A stretch of DNA of 64,000 bases. Source: Paramagnetospirillum kuznetsovii (lineage in GTDB: Bacteria; Pseudomonadota; Alphaproteobacteria; Rhodospirillales; Magnetospirillaceae). The notes beneath the pieces are model-generated. The model ran no database searches, was not told the origin of the DNA, and was given only the letters and a program-made list of their open reading frames with translations. The stretch covers positions 248,001 to 312,000 of the forward strand of contig NZ_PGTO01000004.1 in NCBI RefSeq assembly GCF_003284725.1, written 5' to 3'. The translations under genes and the position numbers were made by a program. How positions within the stretch are numbered: position 1 is the first letter of the stretch; every line of letters starts with the position of its first letter. This document shows, piece after piece, positions 50,816 through 60,936 of the stretch.

Positions 50816-51597
50816 GAGAAGACGGAGGCCAAGGCGGCCATGGTCTCGCGGTGGGTAAGGTCGAAGCACAGCGGCGTGATGGAAACGGCGCCGCGACAGA
50901 CCGCCTCGATATCGGTGCCGGGGGTGGAGCGCTCCTCCGCCCGCTGGGCGCCGATCCACACATAGGGTTCGCCACGGGGGTCGGCGCGTTCCATGATGTT
51001 GTCGCCCAGCTTGCGCTTGCCCTGACGGGTGACCTCGATCCCGGTGACGTGGGAATGAACGACGTCGGGGAAGTTGACGTTCATCAGCACGTTGCGGCTC
51101 CACCCCCGCGCCATCAGCCTGCGGATGATATCGGGCGCCCAATGCTCCGCCGTGGCCCATTTCACCGGATGGGGGTGATTGATGTATTGGGACAGGGCGA
51201 TGGCGGGAATTCCCAGGATGGTGGCCTCCATGGCCGCCGCGACGGTGCCGGAATAGGTCACGTCCTCGCCCAGATTGGAGCCCCGATTGATGCCGGAGAG
51301 CACCAGATCAGGCTTCTTGCCCGTCATCACATGGTTGACGCCCAGCAGCACCGCGTCGGTGGGGGTTCCATCCACCGCGAAGCGCCGCCGCGATAACTGG
51401 CGCACCCTCAGCGGCCGCCGGATGGTCAGGGAATGACCGGCGGCGCTCTGCTCGTGCTCGGGGGCGACCACCCAGACATCCTTGGAGATGGTCCGCGCGA
51501 TGCCCTCCAACACCTTGATGCCCGGCGCGTTGATGCCGTCATCATTGGAAATCAGGATGCGCAGATTGGACAGGTCGGCGACGGGCGGAAACGTCAT
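50812..51597 (-). CDS. surE: 5'/3'-nucleotidase SurE
   Basis: 261 residues. The N-terminal metal site LISNDDGINAPGI, the PEHEQSAAGHSLT block and SGINRGSNLGEDVTYSGTVAAA are canonical. It dephosphorylates nucleoside monophosphates under stress. It follows serS by one base and overlaps pcm by four, matching the conserved serS-surE-pcm order. Confidence 0.96.
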   Translation of the reverse strand: MTFPPVADLSNLRILISNDDGINAPGIKVLEGIARTISKDVWVVAPEHEQSAAGHSLTIRRPLRVRQLSRRRFAVDGTPTDAVLLGVNHVMTGKKPDLVLSGINRGSNLGEDVTYSGTVAAAMEATILGIPAIALSQYINHPHPVKWATAEHWAPDIIRRLMARGWSRNVLMNVNFPDVVHSHVTGIEVTRQGKRKLGDNIMERADPRGEPYVWIGAQRAEERSTPGTDIEAVCRGAVSITPLCFDLTHRETMAALASVFS

Positions 51598-51598
51598 C

Positions 51599-52867
51599 TC
51601 AGCCGATGACCTCCACCCCGCCCATATAGGGACGCAGGACCGAGGGAACCTCGATGGAGCCGTCGGCCCGCTGATAGTTCTCCATCACCGCGATCAGGGC
51701 GCGCCCCACCGCGAGGCCGGAGCCGTTGAGGGTATGGACGAAGCGCGTCCCCTTCTCGCCTTCGGACTTGAAGCGGGCCTTCATGCGCCGGGCCTGGAAA
51801 TCGCCGCAATTGGACACCGAGGAAATCTCGCGGAACCGCTGCTGCCCGGGCAGCCAGACCTCGATGTCATGGGTCTTGCGGGCCGAGAACCCCATGTCGC
51901 CGGTGCACAGCACGATCACCCGATAGGCCAGACCCAGCTTTTGCAGCACGGTCTCGGCGCATTGGGTCATGCGCGCGTGTTCCTCGTCGGACCGGTCGGG
52001 ATGGGCGATGGAGACCATTTCCACCTTGTGGAACTGGTGCTGGCGGATCATGCCGCGGGTATCCTTGCCCGCCGCGCCCGCTTCCGAGCGGAAACAGGGG
52101 GTGAGTGCCGTCATGCGGATGGGCAGCTGCTTTTCGTCGACGATCTCGTCGCCCAGCAGATTGGTCAGCGGCACCTCGGCGGTGGGGATCAGCCAATGGC
52201 CGGTATTGGTCTTGAACAGATCCTCGCCGAACTTGGGCAATTGGCCGGTGCCGAAGGCGGCGCCATCCTTGACCATCAGCGGCGGGTCGATCTCGGTATA
52301 GCCGTGCTCGTCGGTCTGCAGGTCCAGCATGAACTGGCCGATGGCGCGCTGCAGCCGGGCCAGCTGGCCCTTCAGCACCACGAAGCGGGCGCCCGACAGC
52401 TTGGCGGCGCCGTCGAAATCCATCAGGCCCAGCTGGGCGCCGAGGACATCGTGATCCAGCGCGGGGAAATCGAAGCTTTTCGGCGTGCCCCAGACGCGGA
52501 GTTCCACATTGGCGCTCTCGTCGGGGCCTTCGGGAACATCCTCGGCGGGCAGATTGGGAATGGAGGCCAGGATGGCCTCGATCTCGACGCCCAACGCCTT
52601 GTCCTCTTCCTCCACCGCCGGGATGCGTTCCTTCAATCCGGCGACCTCGTCCATCAGGGCGGAGGCGTCGCCGCCGCTCTTCTTGAGGGCGCCGATCTGC
52701 TTGGAGGCGTCGTTGCGGCGCGCCTGCATCTCCTGGAAGGCGGTCTGGGCGGCGCGGCGGCGCGCATCCAGGTCCAGGATCTGGGCGGCACGGGGTTCCA
52801 GCCCGCGACGGCTCAGGCCGGCGTCGAATCCGTCCGGGTTGTCGCGAATGGACTTGAGGTCATGCAT
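51599..52867 (-). CDS. serS: Seryl-tRNA synthetase
   Basis: 422 residues: N-terminal coiled-coil arm (about 30-105), then the class II core with motif 2 [21 protein letters not shown] and motif 3 with [13 protein letters not shown]. It charges tRNA-Ser, one of which is encoded at 30070. It lies 11 bases after tatC and one before surE. Confidence 0.97.
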   Translation of the reverse strand: MHDLKSIRDNPDGFDAGLSRRGLEPRAAQILDLDARRRAAQTAFQEMQARRNDASKQIGALKKSGGDASALMDEVAGLKERIPAVEEEDKALGVEIEAILASIPNLPAEDVPEGPDESANVELRVWGTPKSFDFPALDHDVLGAQLGLMDFDGAAKLSGARFVVLKGQLARLQRAIGQFMLDLQTDEHGYTEIDPPLMVKDGAAFGTGQLPKFGEDLFKTNTGHWLIPTAEVPLTNLLGDEIVDEKQLPIRMTALTPCFRSEAGAAGKDTRGMIRQHQFHKVEMVSIAHPDRSDEEHARMTQCAETVLQKLGLAYRVIVLCTGDMGFSARKTHDIEVWLPGQQRFREISSVSNCGDFQARRMKARFKSEGEKGTRFVHTLNGSGLAVGRALIAVMENYQRADGSIEVPSVLRPYMGGVEVIG

Positions 52868-52878
52868 GGGAGAGCCTG

Positions 52879-53706
52879 CTACTTATTGAAATCGGTTTCG
52901 TCCACCGTCTCGTCCTCGACGGCCTCGTCCTCGTCCATGGCTTCGGCCCGTTTCTTCTCGGCCCAGCGCGACGAAATGATGGAGGCTTCGTAAAGGAAGA
53001 CCATGGGAATGGCCAGCGAGCACTGGCTGACGATATCGGGCGGCGTCACCACGGCGGCGAAGATGAAATTGCCGACGATGGCGAAGCGGCGTTTCTCGGC
53101 CAGCCCCTGGGCCGTCACCAGACCGACGCGGGCCAGCAGGGTCAGCAGCACCGGCATCTGGAAGGCCAGGCCAAAAGCCATGATCAGCGTCATGATCAGC
53201 GACAGCGACTCGTTGACCTTGGCCTCCAATTGGATGGGAAGCTGGCCCGGCGCGGGCATCAGACTCTCGAAGCTGAGCAGATAGGTGTAGACCCCCGGCA
53301 GCACGATGAAATAGACCAGCGCCGCCCCGGCGGTGAACAGCACCGGCGTCGCCAGCAGGAAGGGCAGGAAGGCCTGCTTCTCGTGCTTGTAGAGGCCCGG
53401 CGCGATGAAGGCCCACAGCTGACCGCCCCAGACCGGAAAGCACATGGCCGAGGCGGCGAAGGCGGACACCTTCATGAAGGTGAAGAAGGCCTCGGTGGGC
53501 GCGGTGTAGATCAGGCGGCGATTGCCGCCCTTGGCCAGGGCCGCCTTGGAATAGGGCTCCAGCAGGAATTCATAGATCACGTCGGAGAAGTAATAGCAGA
53601 TGCCGAATGCGATCACGAAGGCCAGCGCCGACCAGATCAGCCGCTGGCGCAGCTCGATCAGGTGTTCCAGCAAGGGCATGGTCTTGTCTTCGGCGGAATC
53701 GCTCAC
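52879..53706 (-). CDS. tatC: Sec-independent translocase subunit TatC
   Basis: 275 residues with six membrane helices. The N-terminal [15 protein letters not shown] has the conserved Glu-rich substrate site and the fourth region is [21 protein letters not shown]. The tail is acidic ([15 protein letters not shown]). It recognises twin-arginine signals in the TatABC complex. The gene follows tatB by nine bases. Confidence 0.96.
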   Translation of the reverse strand: MSDSAEDKTMPLLEHLIELRQRLIWSALAFVIAFGICYYFSDVIYEFLLEPYSKAALAKGGNRRLIYTAPTEAFFTFMKVSAFAASAMCFPVWGGQLWAFIAPGLYKHEKQAFLPFLLATPVLFTAGAALVYFIVLPGVYTYLLSFESLMPAPGQLPIQLEAKVNESLSLIMTLIMAFGLAFQMPVLLTLLARVGLVTAQGLAEKRRFAIVGNFIFAAVVTPPDIVSQCSLAIPMVFLYEASIISSRWAEKKRAEAMDEDEAVEDETVDETDFNK

Positions 53707-53715
53707 GATAAGGCC

Positions 53716-54090
53716 CTAGGGTTCCGGCGGGCGCGACGGCGGCGCATCGGCTGGTATGGCGGCAGGCGCGGCGGGCGCCTCGGTTCCGGCAAGATCGAGG
53801 GCGGGGACATCCATGGCCTTGGCCATCTCGCCGGTGGGATCGATGGTCTTTTCGATTTCCTGGCGCAGCAGATTGGGCTCGGCCACCTTGGCGACCTGCT
53901 TCTTCAAGTCGTCCAGCTCGGACTCGCGGGCCATGTCGTCGATGCCGCGCTGGAATTCGGACGCCATCTCACGCGCCTTCCTGGTCCAGCGCCCCATTTG
54001 GCGCAGGACGACCGGCAGATCCTTGGGTCCGATGACGATCAGGCTGACCACGGCGATCAGCGCCATTTCGTCCCAGCCGATGTCGAACAT
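53716..54090 (-). CDS. tatB: Sec-independent translocase subunit TatB
   Basis: 124 residues: a short N-terminal membrane helix (MFDIGWDEMALIAVVSLIVIG), the GPKDLPVVLRQMGRW amphipathic segment, and a long charged, Ala/Pro-rich tail. ATG 54090 follows a GGGAG site and gives the typical MFDIGW start. TatA-like genes sit upstream and tatC downstream. Confidence 0.95.
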   Translation of the reverse strand: MFDIGWDEMALIAVVSLIVIGPKDLPVVLRQMGRWTRKAREMASEFQRGIDDMARESELDDLKKQVAKVAEPNLLRQEIEKTIDPTGEMAKAMDVPALDLAGTEAPAAPAAIPADAPPSRPPEP

Positions 54091-54153
54091 CCGGCTACTC
54101 CCGAGACGCGGGCCTGAAGAGGTGCAGAACAATCACCCGGGCGACCGATCCGC

Positions 54154-54408
54154 TCACGGTTTGGCGGCGGTGTCGTGCGGCGCGGCGGGCTTCGCCTGCT
54201 CGCCCTCGATCACGCGAGCTTGCGGCGCTGGCGACGGTGCAGCCGGGGCAGCCGTCTGGGCCGACTCGTCCTCGTCCTTCAGACCGTGCTTGAACGCCTT
54301 CACGCCCTTGGCCATGTCGCCCATAAGCTTGGGAATCTTGTTCGCGCCGAACAGCAGCAGCACGATGATGAGGACGATGAGCCAATGACCGATACTCCAG
54401 GTACCCAT
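54154..54408 (-). CDS. tatA: Sec-independent translocase subunit TatA
   Basis: 84 residues: the N-terminal helix [20 protein letters not shown], then [20 protein letters not shown] amphipathic helix and an acidic, Ala/Pro-rich tail. Typical TatA that forms the membrane pore ring. ATG 54408 follows GGGAG at about nine bases. Confidence 0.95.
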   Translation of the reverse strand: MGTWSIGHWLIVLIIVLLLFGANKIPKLMGDMAKGVKAFKHGLKDEDESAQTAAPAAPSPAPQARVIEGEQAKPAAPHDTAAKP

Positions 54409-54503
54409 GCCGAACCACTCCCTAGCGACCTTATGTCGGCGAGCCAAGGCATTGGCTCGCCTATTGTCCCTCAAGCGCCGGGCGCCCACATCCGTGGGCT
54501 TGT

Positions 54504-54549
54504 CTTTCGCGCCACGCGGCGCGCCGACCCTTGGCCGCCACTCCTCGCC
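54504..54549. repeat. Dispersed 46-base repeat, copy 2 (inverted relative to 25363-25408)
   Basis: 40 of 46 bases match the reverse complement of 25363-25408. It lies in the 238-base gap between the CheY-like gene and tatA. The rest of that gap shows no gene. Confidence 0.72.
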
Positions 54550-54646
54550 AACGCATTCCTGCCTTGGCTCGTCGAGAACGCGCCCCGTTCCCGGCCCGGC
54601 GGCGGATCATCGCAAAAGAAGCGGCACTCCGCAATGGGCCGCAGCC

Positions 54647-55075
54647 TCAATCGCCGAAATAGAGTTCGCGACGCTTCGGTTCGGGTTCGCCGTTGACGAT
54701 CTTGCCCACCGAGGCGATGACGTCGGTCACGGTGAATGGCACCTGGATGATCTGGGCGGCCCCGGCACTCTTGGATTTCGCCATGGCCTGGGTGTCGCCC
54801 TTGTGCACCAGCATGGCCACCGGCGTCATGACCTTGTGGCTGCGCAGGTGATGCATGCAGGCAAAGCCGTCCAGCGGTTCCATGGCGAATTCGCAAAAGA
54901 TCAGCTCGGGCTTGAACTCGGGCACCCGCTGAAGCATTTCATGGGCCGGACCATGGACGGTGGCCCCCGCCCCCACCTGCTTCAAGGCCGACACCAGCAA
55001 TTCGCGGGTCAGCTGGCGCTCGACGATCAGCATCAATTTGGCGCCCTTGAGCAGGTTCTTGTCACCCGGAAGCAT
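54647..55075 (-). CDS. CheY-like receiver protein lacking the phosphorylation aspartate
   Basis: 142 residues with a REC fold (LMLIVERQLTRELLVSALK, FKPELIFCEFAMEPLDG, VTPVAMLVHKGD). The phospho-acceptor Asp is replaced by Glu62, the leading acidic pair is ER instead of ED, and the Lys-Pro loop reads QVPF. It cannot be phosphorylated in the normal way and might be locked in an active-like state. It sits between scpB and tatA on the same strand; a link to either is not evident. Confidence 0.75.
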   Translation of the reverse strand: MLPGDKNLLKGAKLMLIVERQLTRELLVSALKQVGAGATVHGPAHEMLQRVPEFKPELIFCEFAMEPLDGFACMHHLRSHKVMTPVAMLVHKGDTQAMAKSKSAGAAQIIQVPFTVTDVIASVGKIVNGEPEPKRRELYFGD

Positions 55076-55086
55076 ATGTCTTCTCC

Positions 55087-55737
55087 CTACTGTCCAATTC
55101 CCAGCACGTCCTCGTCGTCCAGCAGGTCCAACTGCTGGTCCTCTTCCTCGAAGCCGGTATCCACCAGCCGGTCCCCCTCCACCGCCCGGTTGCCGTAGGC
55201 TCCGGCGGCGGCGCGGGAATCCAGCAGGCCCGCAGCCTCCAACTCCTTGACCCCCGGTAGGTCGTCCAGCGACGCCAGGCCGAAATGATCAAGGAAGCCC
55301 TCGGCCGTTCCCCAGGTCAAGGGCCGCCCCGGCGTGCGGCGGCGTCCCTTTGGGGTGACCCAGCCAGCGGCGAACAGGGTGTCCAAGGTACCCTTGGACA
55401 GGGCCACGCCGCGAATTTCCTCGATATCGGCCCGCGTCACCGGCTGATGATAAGCGATGATGGCCAAAGTCTCCACCGCCGCCCGCGATAATTTTCGCTC
55501 CAGGGTGCGTTCAACCTTCAGGGCCTCGGCCAATTCCGGCGCCGTGCGGAAGGCCCAGCCATTGCCGCGCCGGACCAGATTGAATCCGCGCGTGGCGTAA
55601 TGGGCCTCCAACTCCGACAGCAGTTGCGCCAGATCGACGCCCTCGGGCAGCCGTTCCGCCATGCTCCGCTCGCTGACCGGCTCGGCCGACGCGAAGACAA
55701 GCGCCTCGATCAGGCGCAGATGGTGCGGGTCAATCAT
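55087..55737 (-). CDS. scpB: Segregation and condensation protein B
   Basis: 216 residues with two winged-helix domains: HLRLIEALVFASAEPVSE at the start and RAAVETLAIIAYHQPVTRADIEEIRG in the middle, then a short acidic tail. It forms a complex with ScpA and SMC for chromosome segregation. ATG 55737 follows GAGGG; it overlaps the scpA stop by eight bases. Confidence 0.94.
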   Translation of the reverse strand: MIDPHHLRLIEALVFASAEPVSERSMAERLPEGVDLAQLLSELEAHYATRGFNLVRRGNGWAFRTAPELAEALKVERTLERKLSRAAVETLAIIAYHQPVTRADIEEIRGVALSKGTLDTLFAAGWVTPKGRRRTPGRPLTWGTAEGFLDHFGLASLDDLPGVKELEAAGLLDSRAAAGAYGNRAVEGDRLVDTGFEEEDQQLDLLDDEDVLGIGQ

Positions 55738-56545
55738 CGCCCAGCCCTCGGGAGCCAAGTCCCGCCTTCACATAGATGGGGGAATAGGCGGCGCCGTCCT
55801 GGCGCAGCGACAGACGGCCCTGCTTGGTCAGTTCCAGGGCCGCCACGAAAGTCGACGCCATGGCCGACTTGATCTTGAGCGGATCGCCGCCCACCGGAGG
55901 CAGAAAGGCCATCAGCACCGACCAATCGGGCAGGCGGCCCAGCCCCAGCATGCTCTCCAGCCGGGCCAGCGCGTCTTCCACCGTCCACAGGTCGGGCGCC
56001 TCCACCGTCAGGGTCTGGACCGAATGCCGGACCACATGGTCGGCATAGGTTTTCAATAGCTCGTAGAGGTCCAGATCGAAGATGGAACGGCTGACCACCT
56101 CCATGTCCTCGGGGGCGCCACGGGCGAAGACATCCCGTCCCCGCAATGGCCGCCGGAACAGAGCTTCGCCCGCATCGCGCATGGCTTGCAGCCGCCGCAG
56201 CCGATAGGCCAGGGCGGCGGCCATTTCGGCGGGCGACAATTCCTCCTCGGCCACCGGCTCGGGATCAGGCAGCAGCAGCCGCGACTTGAGATAGGCCAGC
56301 CAAGCCGCCATCACCAGATATTCAGCGGCGAGGTCCAATTGAGTCCCGCCAAGCCTTTCAATGAAATCAATGTATTGGTCGGCGAGCTTGAGAATGGAGA
56401 TCTGGGCCAGATCCACCTTCTGGTCGCGGGCAAGTTGCAGCAGAACGTCCAGCGGGCCTTCCCAGCCGTCCAGGTCCAGCAGCAGGCGCTCGCCCATGGG
56501 GCGCCCCGCCCGCTCCGAATCGGCCTCGAAGGCGTCCATCTGCAT
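55730..56545 (-). CDS. scpA: Segregation and condensation protein A
   Basis: 271 residues: the kleisin N-terminal GWEGPLDVLLQLARDQKVDL and C-terminal winged helix. Links the SMC dimer to ScpB. The ATG overlaps the stop of the preceding protease gene by one base (TAATG). A longer frame opens at 56713 but runs through the protease gene. Confidence 0.94.
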   Translation of the reverse strand: MQMDAFEADSERAGRPMGERLLLDLDGWEGPLDVLLQLARDQKVDLAQISILKLADQYIDFIERLGGTQLDLAAEYLVMAAWLAYLKSRLLLPDPEPVAEEELSPAEMAAALAYRLRRLQAMRDAGEALFRRPLRGRDVFARGAPEDMEVVSRSIFDLDLYELLKTYADHVVRHSVQTLTVEAPDLWTVEDALARLESMLGLGRLPDWSVLMAFLPPVGGDPLKIKSAMASTFVAALELTKQGRLSLRQDGAAYSPIYVKAGLGSRGLGDD

Positions 56546-57228
56546 TATTGGAGAATCTCCACCATCCTGCGGCCAAGATACTCCACCGGCCCGCTGACCA
56601 GCCACTGGAAGATATCCAACTGCATGTGAAGCTTTTGCCCCAGGATCGGCAGGATGAACAAGGCCGCCAGCAGGATCAGGATACCGGCCTTTTCCAGCCG
56701 CGCCACTCGCCACGCCAGATGACGCGGCAGGATGCCGACCAGGACGCGGCCGCCGTCCAGCGGCGGGATGGGGATCATGTTGAACACCGCCAGCAACAGA
56801 TTGAAATAGATGGCGTTGTCGAGATTGAGCAGCATCCAGCCCTGAATTTCCCGGGGCATCAGCGGCAGACCGTATATGGCGACCAGGACGGAAATGACCG
56901 CCAAAGCCACGTTCATCCCCGGCCCCGCCGCCGCCACCACGATCATCCCCAGCCGTTGCGGCCGCAGATTATTGAAGTTCACCGGCACCGGCTTGGCCCA
57001 GCCGAACATGACGCCGCCGAATGCCAGCAGCAGGCCCGGCAGGATGACGGTGCCGAACGGGTCCACATGGCGCAACGGATTGAGCGAGATGCGGCCCATG
57101 CGCTTGGCGGTGTCGTCGCCCATCATATGGGCGGCATAGCCGTGGGCGGCCTCGTGCAACGTCACCGCGAAGATCAGGGGCAAGGCCCAGATGGTGACAC
57201 CGTAGATCAGGCCACCGATCTCGCCCAT
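56545..57228 (-). CDS. Site-2-protease-type membrane metalloprotease (M50)
   Basis: 227 residues with six hydrophobic segments. HEAAH (residues 25-29, HExxH-type with Ala at the third and fourth positions) lies in the first helix, and the third zinc ligand Asp is in PIPPLDGGRVL. This is the short S2P family without PDZ. It cuts within the membrane; the substrate is unknown. The start overlaps the nagZ stop (TGATG) and the end overlaps scpA, so it is coupled into that operon. Confidence 0.9.
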   Translation of the reverse strand: MGEIGGLIYGVTIWALPLIFAVTLHEAAHGYAAHMMGDDTAKRMGRISLNPLRHVDPFGTVILPGLLLAFGGVMFGWAKPVPVNFNNLRPQRLGMIVVAAAGPGMNVALAVISVLVAIYGLPLMPREIQGWMLLNLDNAIYFNLLLAVFNMIPIPPLDGGRVLVGILPRHLAWRVARLEKAGILILLAALFILPILGQKLHMQLDIFQWLVSGPVEYLGRRMVEILQ

Positions 57229-58259
57229 CACGTCACCTGGGACAACAATTGGTTCACCCGCGCTTCCATGCTGGCGGGATCGAAGGCGGTGGGACGCCGC
57301 TTCATGGCCTCGGCCCGATCCAGACGGCGAAGCGCCTGATCGCCGAGCGGCCGCACCGCCGAGGCGATGGCCTGCATTTCCGCCATGTCGCCGTTGCAAT
57401 GAAGCACAACGTCGCAACCGGCGTCCAGCGAGGCCCGCGTGCGCTCCTCGAAGCTGCCGCCCAGCGCCTTCATGGACAAATCATCGGAGACCAGGATTCC
57501 GTCGAAATTCAGGGCGCCGCGAATGATGTCGCCGATCACCTTGGCCGAGGTGGTGGCCGGATGCCGGGAATCCAACGCCGTATAGACCACATGGGCGGTC
57601 ATGGCCCAGGGGGCGTGGCAAAGGGCTCTGAACGGCGGGAAGTCCCGCGCTTCCAACTCCGCCATCGAGGCCTCGACCACCGGCAGGGCGTGATGGCTGT
57701 CCACCATGGCCCGTCCATGGCCGGGAATATGCTTGATGACCGGCAGCACCGCCTCGTCCAGCAATCCTTCCATGACCTGAACGGCGAGATCGGCCACCAT
57801 ATCGGGCGAGCGGCCATAGGCACGGTCGCCGATGACGTCATGGGCCCCCACGATGGGAACATCGAGCACCGGAGCGCAGTCCACATCGATGCCGAGATCG
57901 CGAAGTTCGCGCCCGATCAGGCGGAAATTGAGGCGAAGCGCCTCGCGGGCCGCCGCCCGGTCATGCGCGGCCAATTTGGCGAAGGGCTCGCCGGGGGGCG
58001 CCTTGCGCCAATGGGGCGGCTTCAGGCGTTGGACCCGGCCGCCTTCCTGGTCGATCAGCACCGGCGCGTCGGGACGGCCGACGCAGGCCCGCATGTCGGA
58101 AACCAGGGCGCGGACCTGATCCGGGCTTTCGATATTGCGGGCGAACAGGATGAAGCCCAGCGGATGAACGCGAGCGAAGAAACGGCGTTCCTCGTCGCTC
58201 AGCGCCGGACCGGCGCAGCCGAAGATGACGGCGGCGGAAGGCTGATTATTTGCGGGCAA
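57228..58259 (-). CDS. nagZ: Beta-N-acetylhexosaminidase
   Basis: 343 residues of glycoside hydrolase family 3: LIDQEGGRVQRLKPPHW, the catalytic-loop KHIPGHGRAMVDSHH and the nucleophile Asp in VSDDLSMKAL. It releases GlcNAc from anhydromuropeptides in cell-wall recycling. The start codon is TTG at 58259 with AGGGG upstream; the start overlaps the end of the SPOR gene by 14 bases. Confidence 0.94.
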   Translation of the reverse strand: MPANNQPSAAVIFGCAGPALSDEERRFFARVHPLGFILFARNIESPDQVRALVSDMRACVGRPDAPVLIDQEGGRVQRLKPPHWRKAPPGEPFAKLAAHDRAAAREALRLNFRLIGRELRDLGIDVDCAPVLDVPIVGAHDVIGDRAYGRSPDMVADLAVQVMEGLLDEAVLPVIKHIPGHGRAMVDSHHALPVVEASMAELEARDFPPFRALCHAPWAMTAHVVYTALDSRHPATTSAKVIGDIIRGALNFDGILVSDDLSMKALGGSFEERTRASLDAGCDVVLHCNGDMAEMQAIASAVRPLGDQALRRLDRAEAMKRRPTAFDPASMEARVNQLLSQVT

Positions 58260-59181
58260 CGATGCACCCCTGATTGCGGTGGGCCAGTTCGGCGCAGATT
58301 TGGCGGGCGGACTGTTCGGTCAGCGGCGCGGCGCGGACACGCCAGAACACGCCCTTGCCTTCCAGTTCCACGCGGACGATATCGGAATGCAGGGCGCCCA
58401 GCAGGTCGGCATTGCCCTTTTGGATGCGCGTCCATTCCTTTTCGGCCAGATCCTGGGCGCGTACCGCTCCCAACTGGATGACATAGTCGCCGAAGGCGGT
58501 GGATTTGGCTGGGGCGACCGGTGCCGCCACCGATGGCGGCGCGGTGGGCGCGCTGGCCACTTGGGCGGGCGTGATGACCTGTTCCGAGGCGGCGGGCCGG
58601 GCCTGAACCGGCTGATAGGCCGGAGCGGGCGGCGCCTCCATGGGCTGGCTCGCCACCTTGGCCGCCGGGGCGGGCTTGGGATTGGGCGGCTCGTTCGGCT
58701 TTGCGGCCACCGGCGCGGTCGGGCGCTGCGGCTGGGCCGGAGCCACCTGGACCGGAGCGGGCATGGGAGACGGCTCGGGCGGCGGGGCGACGCGCGGCGG
58801 CGCCTTGGGCGCCTCTGCCTGGGGCAGCAGCCGTTCCACCTTGGGTTCGCTGTCGGCGCCTTGCTCCATGCGCTCGTAGACCAGCTTGTCCTGATTGGGC
58901 ACCTGCATGCCGCCGCGATCATCGGGCTTGGGGCGGATCTTGATGGGCTTGTCGTCGGCCTTGATGACCGGAACGCCAAGGCCACCACCCTTGCGGCCGC
59001 CGAGGAAGTGCAGGCCGGCCGCGACGATGGCGCCCACCGCCACCACCGCCACCGCTATGGTGACGATGGAGCGCAGTCGGTGCCCGGCGCGCGCCTGGCG
59101 GGAATCCGCGTCGGCGTCGAAGCGCTCGGGGATGATATCCATGATATCGCGATCAAAATCGTCGCTGGGACGCATAGCCAT
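58246..59181 (-). CDS. SPOR-domain membrane protein
   Basis: 311 residues: a cytoplasmic N terminus, one membrane helix (near residues 38-60), a very long proline- and alanine-rich region, and a C-terminal SPOR domain (about 235-311) with AFGDYVIQLGAVRAQDLAEK and FWRVRAAPL. It should bind denuded peptidoglycan at the septum. Neighbours nagZ and argS match the usual alphaproteobacterial order. Confidence 0.9.
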   Translation of the reverse strand: MAMRPSDDFDRDIMDIIPERFDADADSRQARAGHRLRSIVTIAVAVVAVGAIVAAGLHFLGGRKGGGLGVPVIKADDKPIKIRPKPDDRGGMQVPNQDKLVYERMEQGADSEPKVERLLPQAEAPKAPPRVAPPPEPSPMPAPVQVAPAQPQRPTAPVAAKPNEPPNPKPAPAAKVASQPMEAPPAPAYQPVQARPAASEQVITPAQVASAPTAPPSVAAPVAPAKSTAFGDYVIQLGAVRAQDLAEKEWTRIQKGNADLLGALHSDIVRVELEGKGVFWRVRAAPLTEQSARQICAELAHRNQGCIVARK

Positions 59182-59182
59182 G

Positions 59183-60919
59183 TCAGCGCATCTCCTCCAT
59201 GGGCTCCACACCGAAAATCGCCAGCCCCGACGCGATCACCGCCACCACCGCCCGCAGCAGCGCCAAGCGCGCCAGCGAGATATCGCGATCATCCTCGATC
59301 AGGAAGCGCAGCCGGGCCTCGTCCTTGCCCTTGTTCCACAATCCATGGAACGCCGCCGCCAGTTCGTAGAGATAGAACGCGACGCGGTGGGGTTCGTGCG
59401 CCTCGGCGGCAGTCTCCACCAGACGCGGCCACCCGGCCAGATGCTTGATCACCCCAAGCTCGGCCGGATCGCTCAAACGCCCCAGCACCGATGGATCGGG
59501 AGATGCGACGAATTCGGTCCAGTCGGGCCAGATCTCGGTGGCATGACGCATCACCGAATGGCAGCGGGCATGGGCGTATTGAACATAGAACACCGGATTG
59601 TCGCGGCTTTGCTCCAGCACCTTGTCCAGATCGAAGTCGAGATGGGCGTCGTTCTTGCGGGTCAGCATGATGAAGCGGACCACGTCCTTACCCACCGCTT
59701 CCACCAGATCGGCCAGGGTGACGAAAGTCCCTGCCCGCTTGCTCATCTTGTAGGGCTGACCGCCCTTCAGCAGGTTGACCATCTGGCACAGCTTGACGTC
59801 GAGATCGGCCTCACCGCCGCTGACCGCCTTGACGGCGGCCTGCATGCGTTTGACATAGCCGCCGTGATCGGCGCCCCAGACGTCGATCATGGCGTTGAAG
59901 CCACGCTGGTACTTGTCCAGGTGATAGGCGATGTCGGAGGCAAAATAGGTCCACGAGCCGTCCGACTTCTTCAAGGGGCGGTCCACGTCATCGCCGAACT
60001 GAGTCGCCCGGAACAGGGTCTGCGGCCGCGCCTCCCAGTCGTCGGGCAGCTTGCCCTTGGGGGGCTCCAGCACGCCTTCATAGATCAGCCCCTTGGAGTC
60101 GAGGAAGTCCAGGGCGGCCTGCACCTTGCCCGCCGCCACCAGCCCGCGCTCGGAGACGAAGACGTCGTGACGGACGCCAAGACCGGCCAGATCGTTCTTG
60201 ATCATGTCCAGCATGGCGTCCACCGCGAAGGCGCGGAAGGGCAGCAGCCACTCGGACTCCGATTGATCCTTGAATTTCGCGCCGTGAAGACGCGCCAGGT
60301 TTTCGCCGGCAGGCTTCAGATATTCCCCCGGATAGAGGCCTTCGGGAATCTCGCCGATATTCTCGCCCAGGGCTTCCCGATAGCGCAAATGCACCGAGCG
60401 AGCCAGCACGTCCACCTGCGCCCCGGCGTCGTTGACATAGTATTCGCGGGTGACGTCGAAACCGGCCTTGGCCAGCAACGAGGCCAGGGCATCGCCGGTC
60501 ACGGCGCCGCGAGCGTGGCCGATATGCATGGGACCGGTGGGATTGGCCGAGACATATTCCACATTGATGCGCTTGCCCTGCCCCACCTGGGACGCCCCAT
60601 AGGCCTCACCGTCGCGCAGGATGTCGGTCAGACGCTCGACCCAGAAGCCGTCGGCCAGCCGCATGTTGATGAAGCCGGGCCCCGCCACCTCGACGGCGGT
60701 CACCGCCGGATGGGCCTTCAGTTTCTCGGCGATCTTTTCGGCCAGATCACGCGGCTTCATGCCGACAGCCTTGCACAGGACCATGGCGGCATTGGTGGCG
60801 ACATCGCCATGGGCCGCCTCGCGGGGCGGCTCGGCGGTGACCTTGGAGCACTCCTGGCCGGGCACGACACTGGCCACGGCGGCGATGATTTCAGATCGGA
60901 AATAACTGAACAAATTCAT
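59183..60919 (-). CDS. argS: Arginyl-tRNA synthetase
   Basis: 578 residues: the Arg N-terminal domain, the HIGH motif in [14 protein letters not shown] and KMSKR in [10 protein letters not shown] (KMSKS variant), and the C-terminal anticodon-binding domain. The ATG at 60919 starts [11 protein letters not shown]; the frame opens upstream but reads into dgt. It follows dgt by 17 bases. Confidence 0.96.
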   Translation of the reverse strand: MNLFSYFRSEIIAAVASVVPGQECSKVTAEPPREAAHGDVATNAAMVLCKAVGMKPRDLAEKIAEKLKAHPAVTAVEVAGPGFINMRLADGFWVERLTDILRDGEAYGASQVGQGKRINVEYVSANPTGPMHIGHARGAVTGDALASLLAKAGFDVTREYYVNDAGAQVDVLARSVHLRYREALGENIGEIPEGLYPGEYLKPAGENLARLHGAKFKDQSESEWLLPFRAFAVDAMLDMIKNDLAGLGVRHDVFVSERGLVAAGKVQAALDFLDSKGLIYEGVLEPPKGKLPDDWEARPQTLFRATQFGDDVDRPLKKSDGSWTYFASDIAYHLDKYQRGFNAMIDVWGADHGGYVKRMQAAVKAVSGGEADLDVKLCQMVNLLKGGQPYKMSKRAGTFVTLADLVEAVGKDVVRFIMLTRKNDAHLDFDLDKVLEQSRDNPVFYVQYAHARCHSVMRHATEIWPDWTEFVASPDPSVLGRLSDPAELGVIKHLAGWPRLVETAAEAHEPHRVAFYLYELAAAFHGLWNKGKDEARLRFLIEDDRDISLARLALLRAVVAVIASGLAIFGVEPMEEMR

Positions 60920-60936
60920 ATCATTGCGACTTCTTC

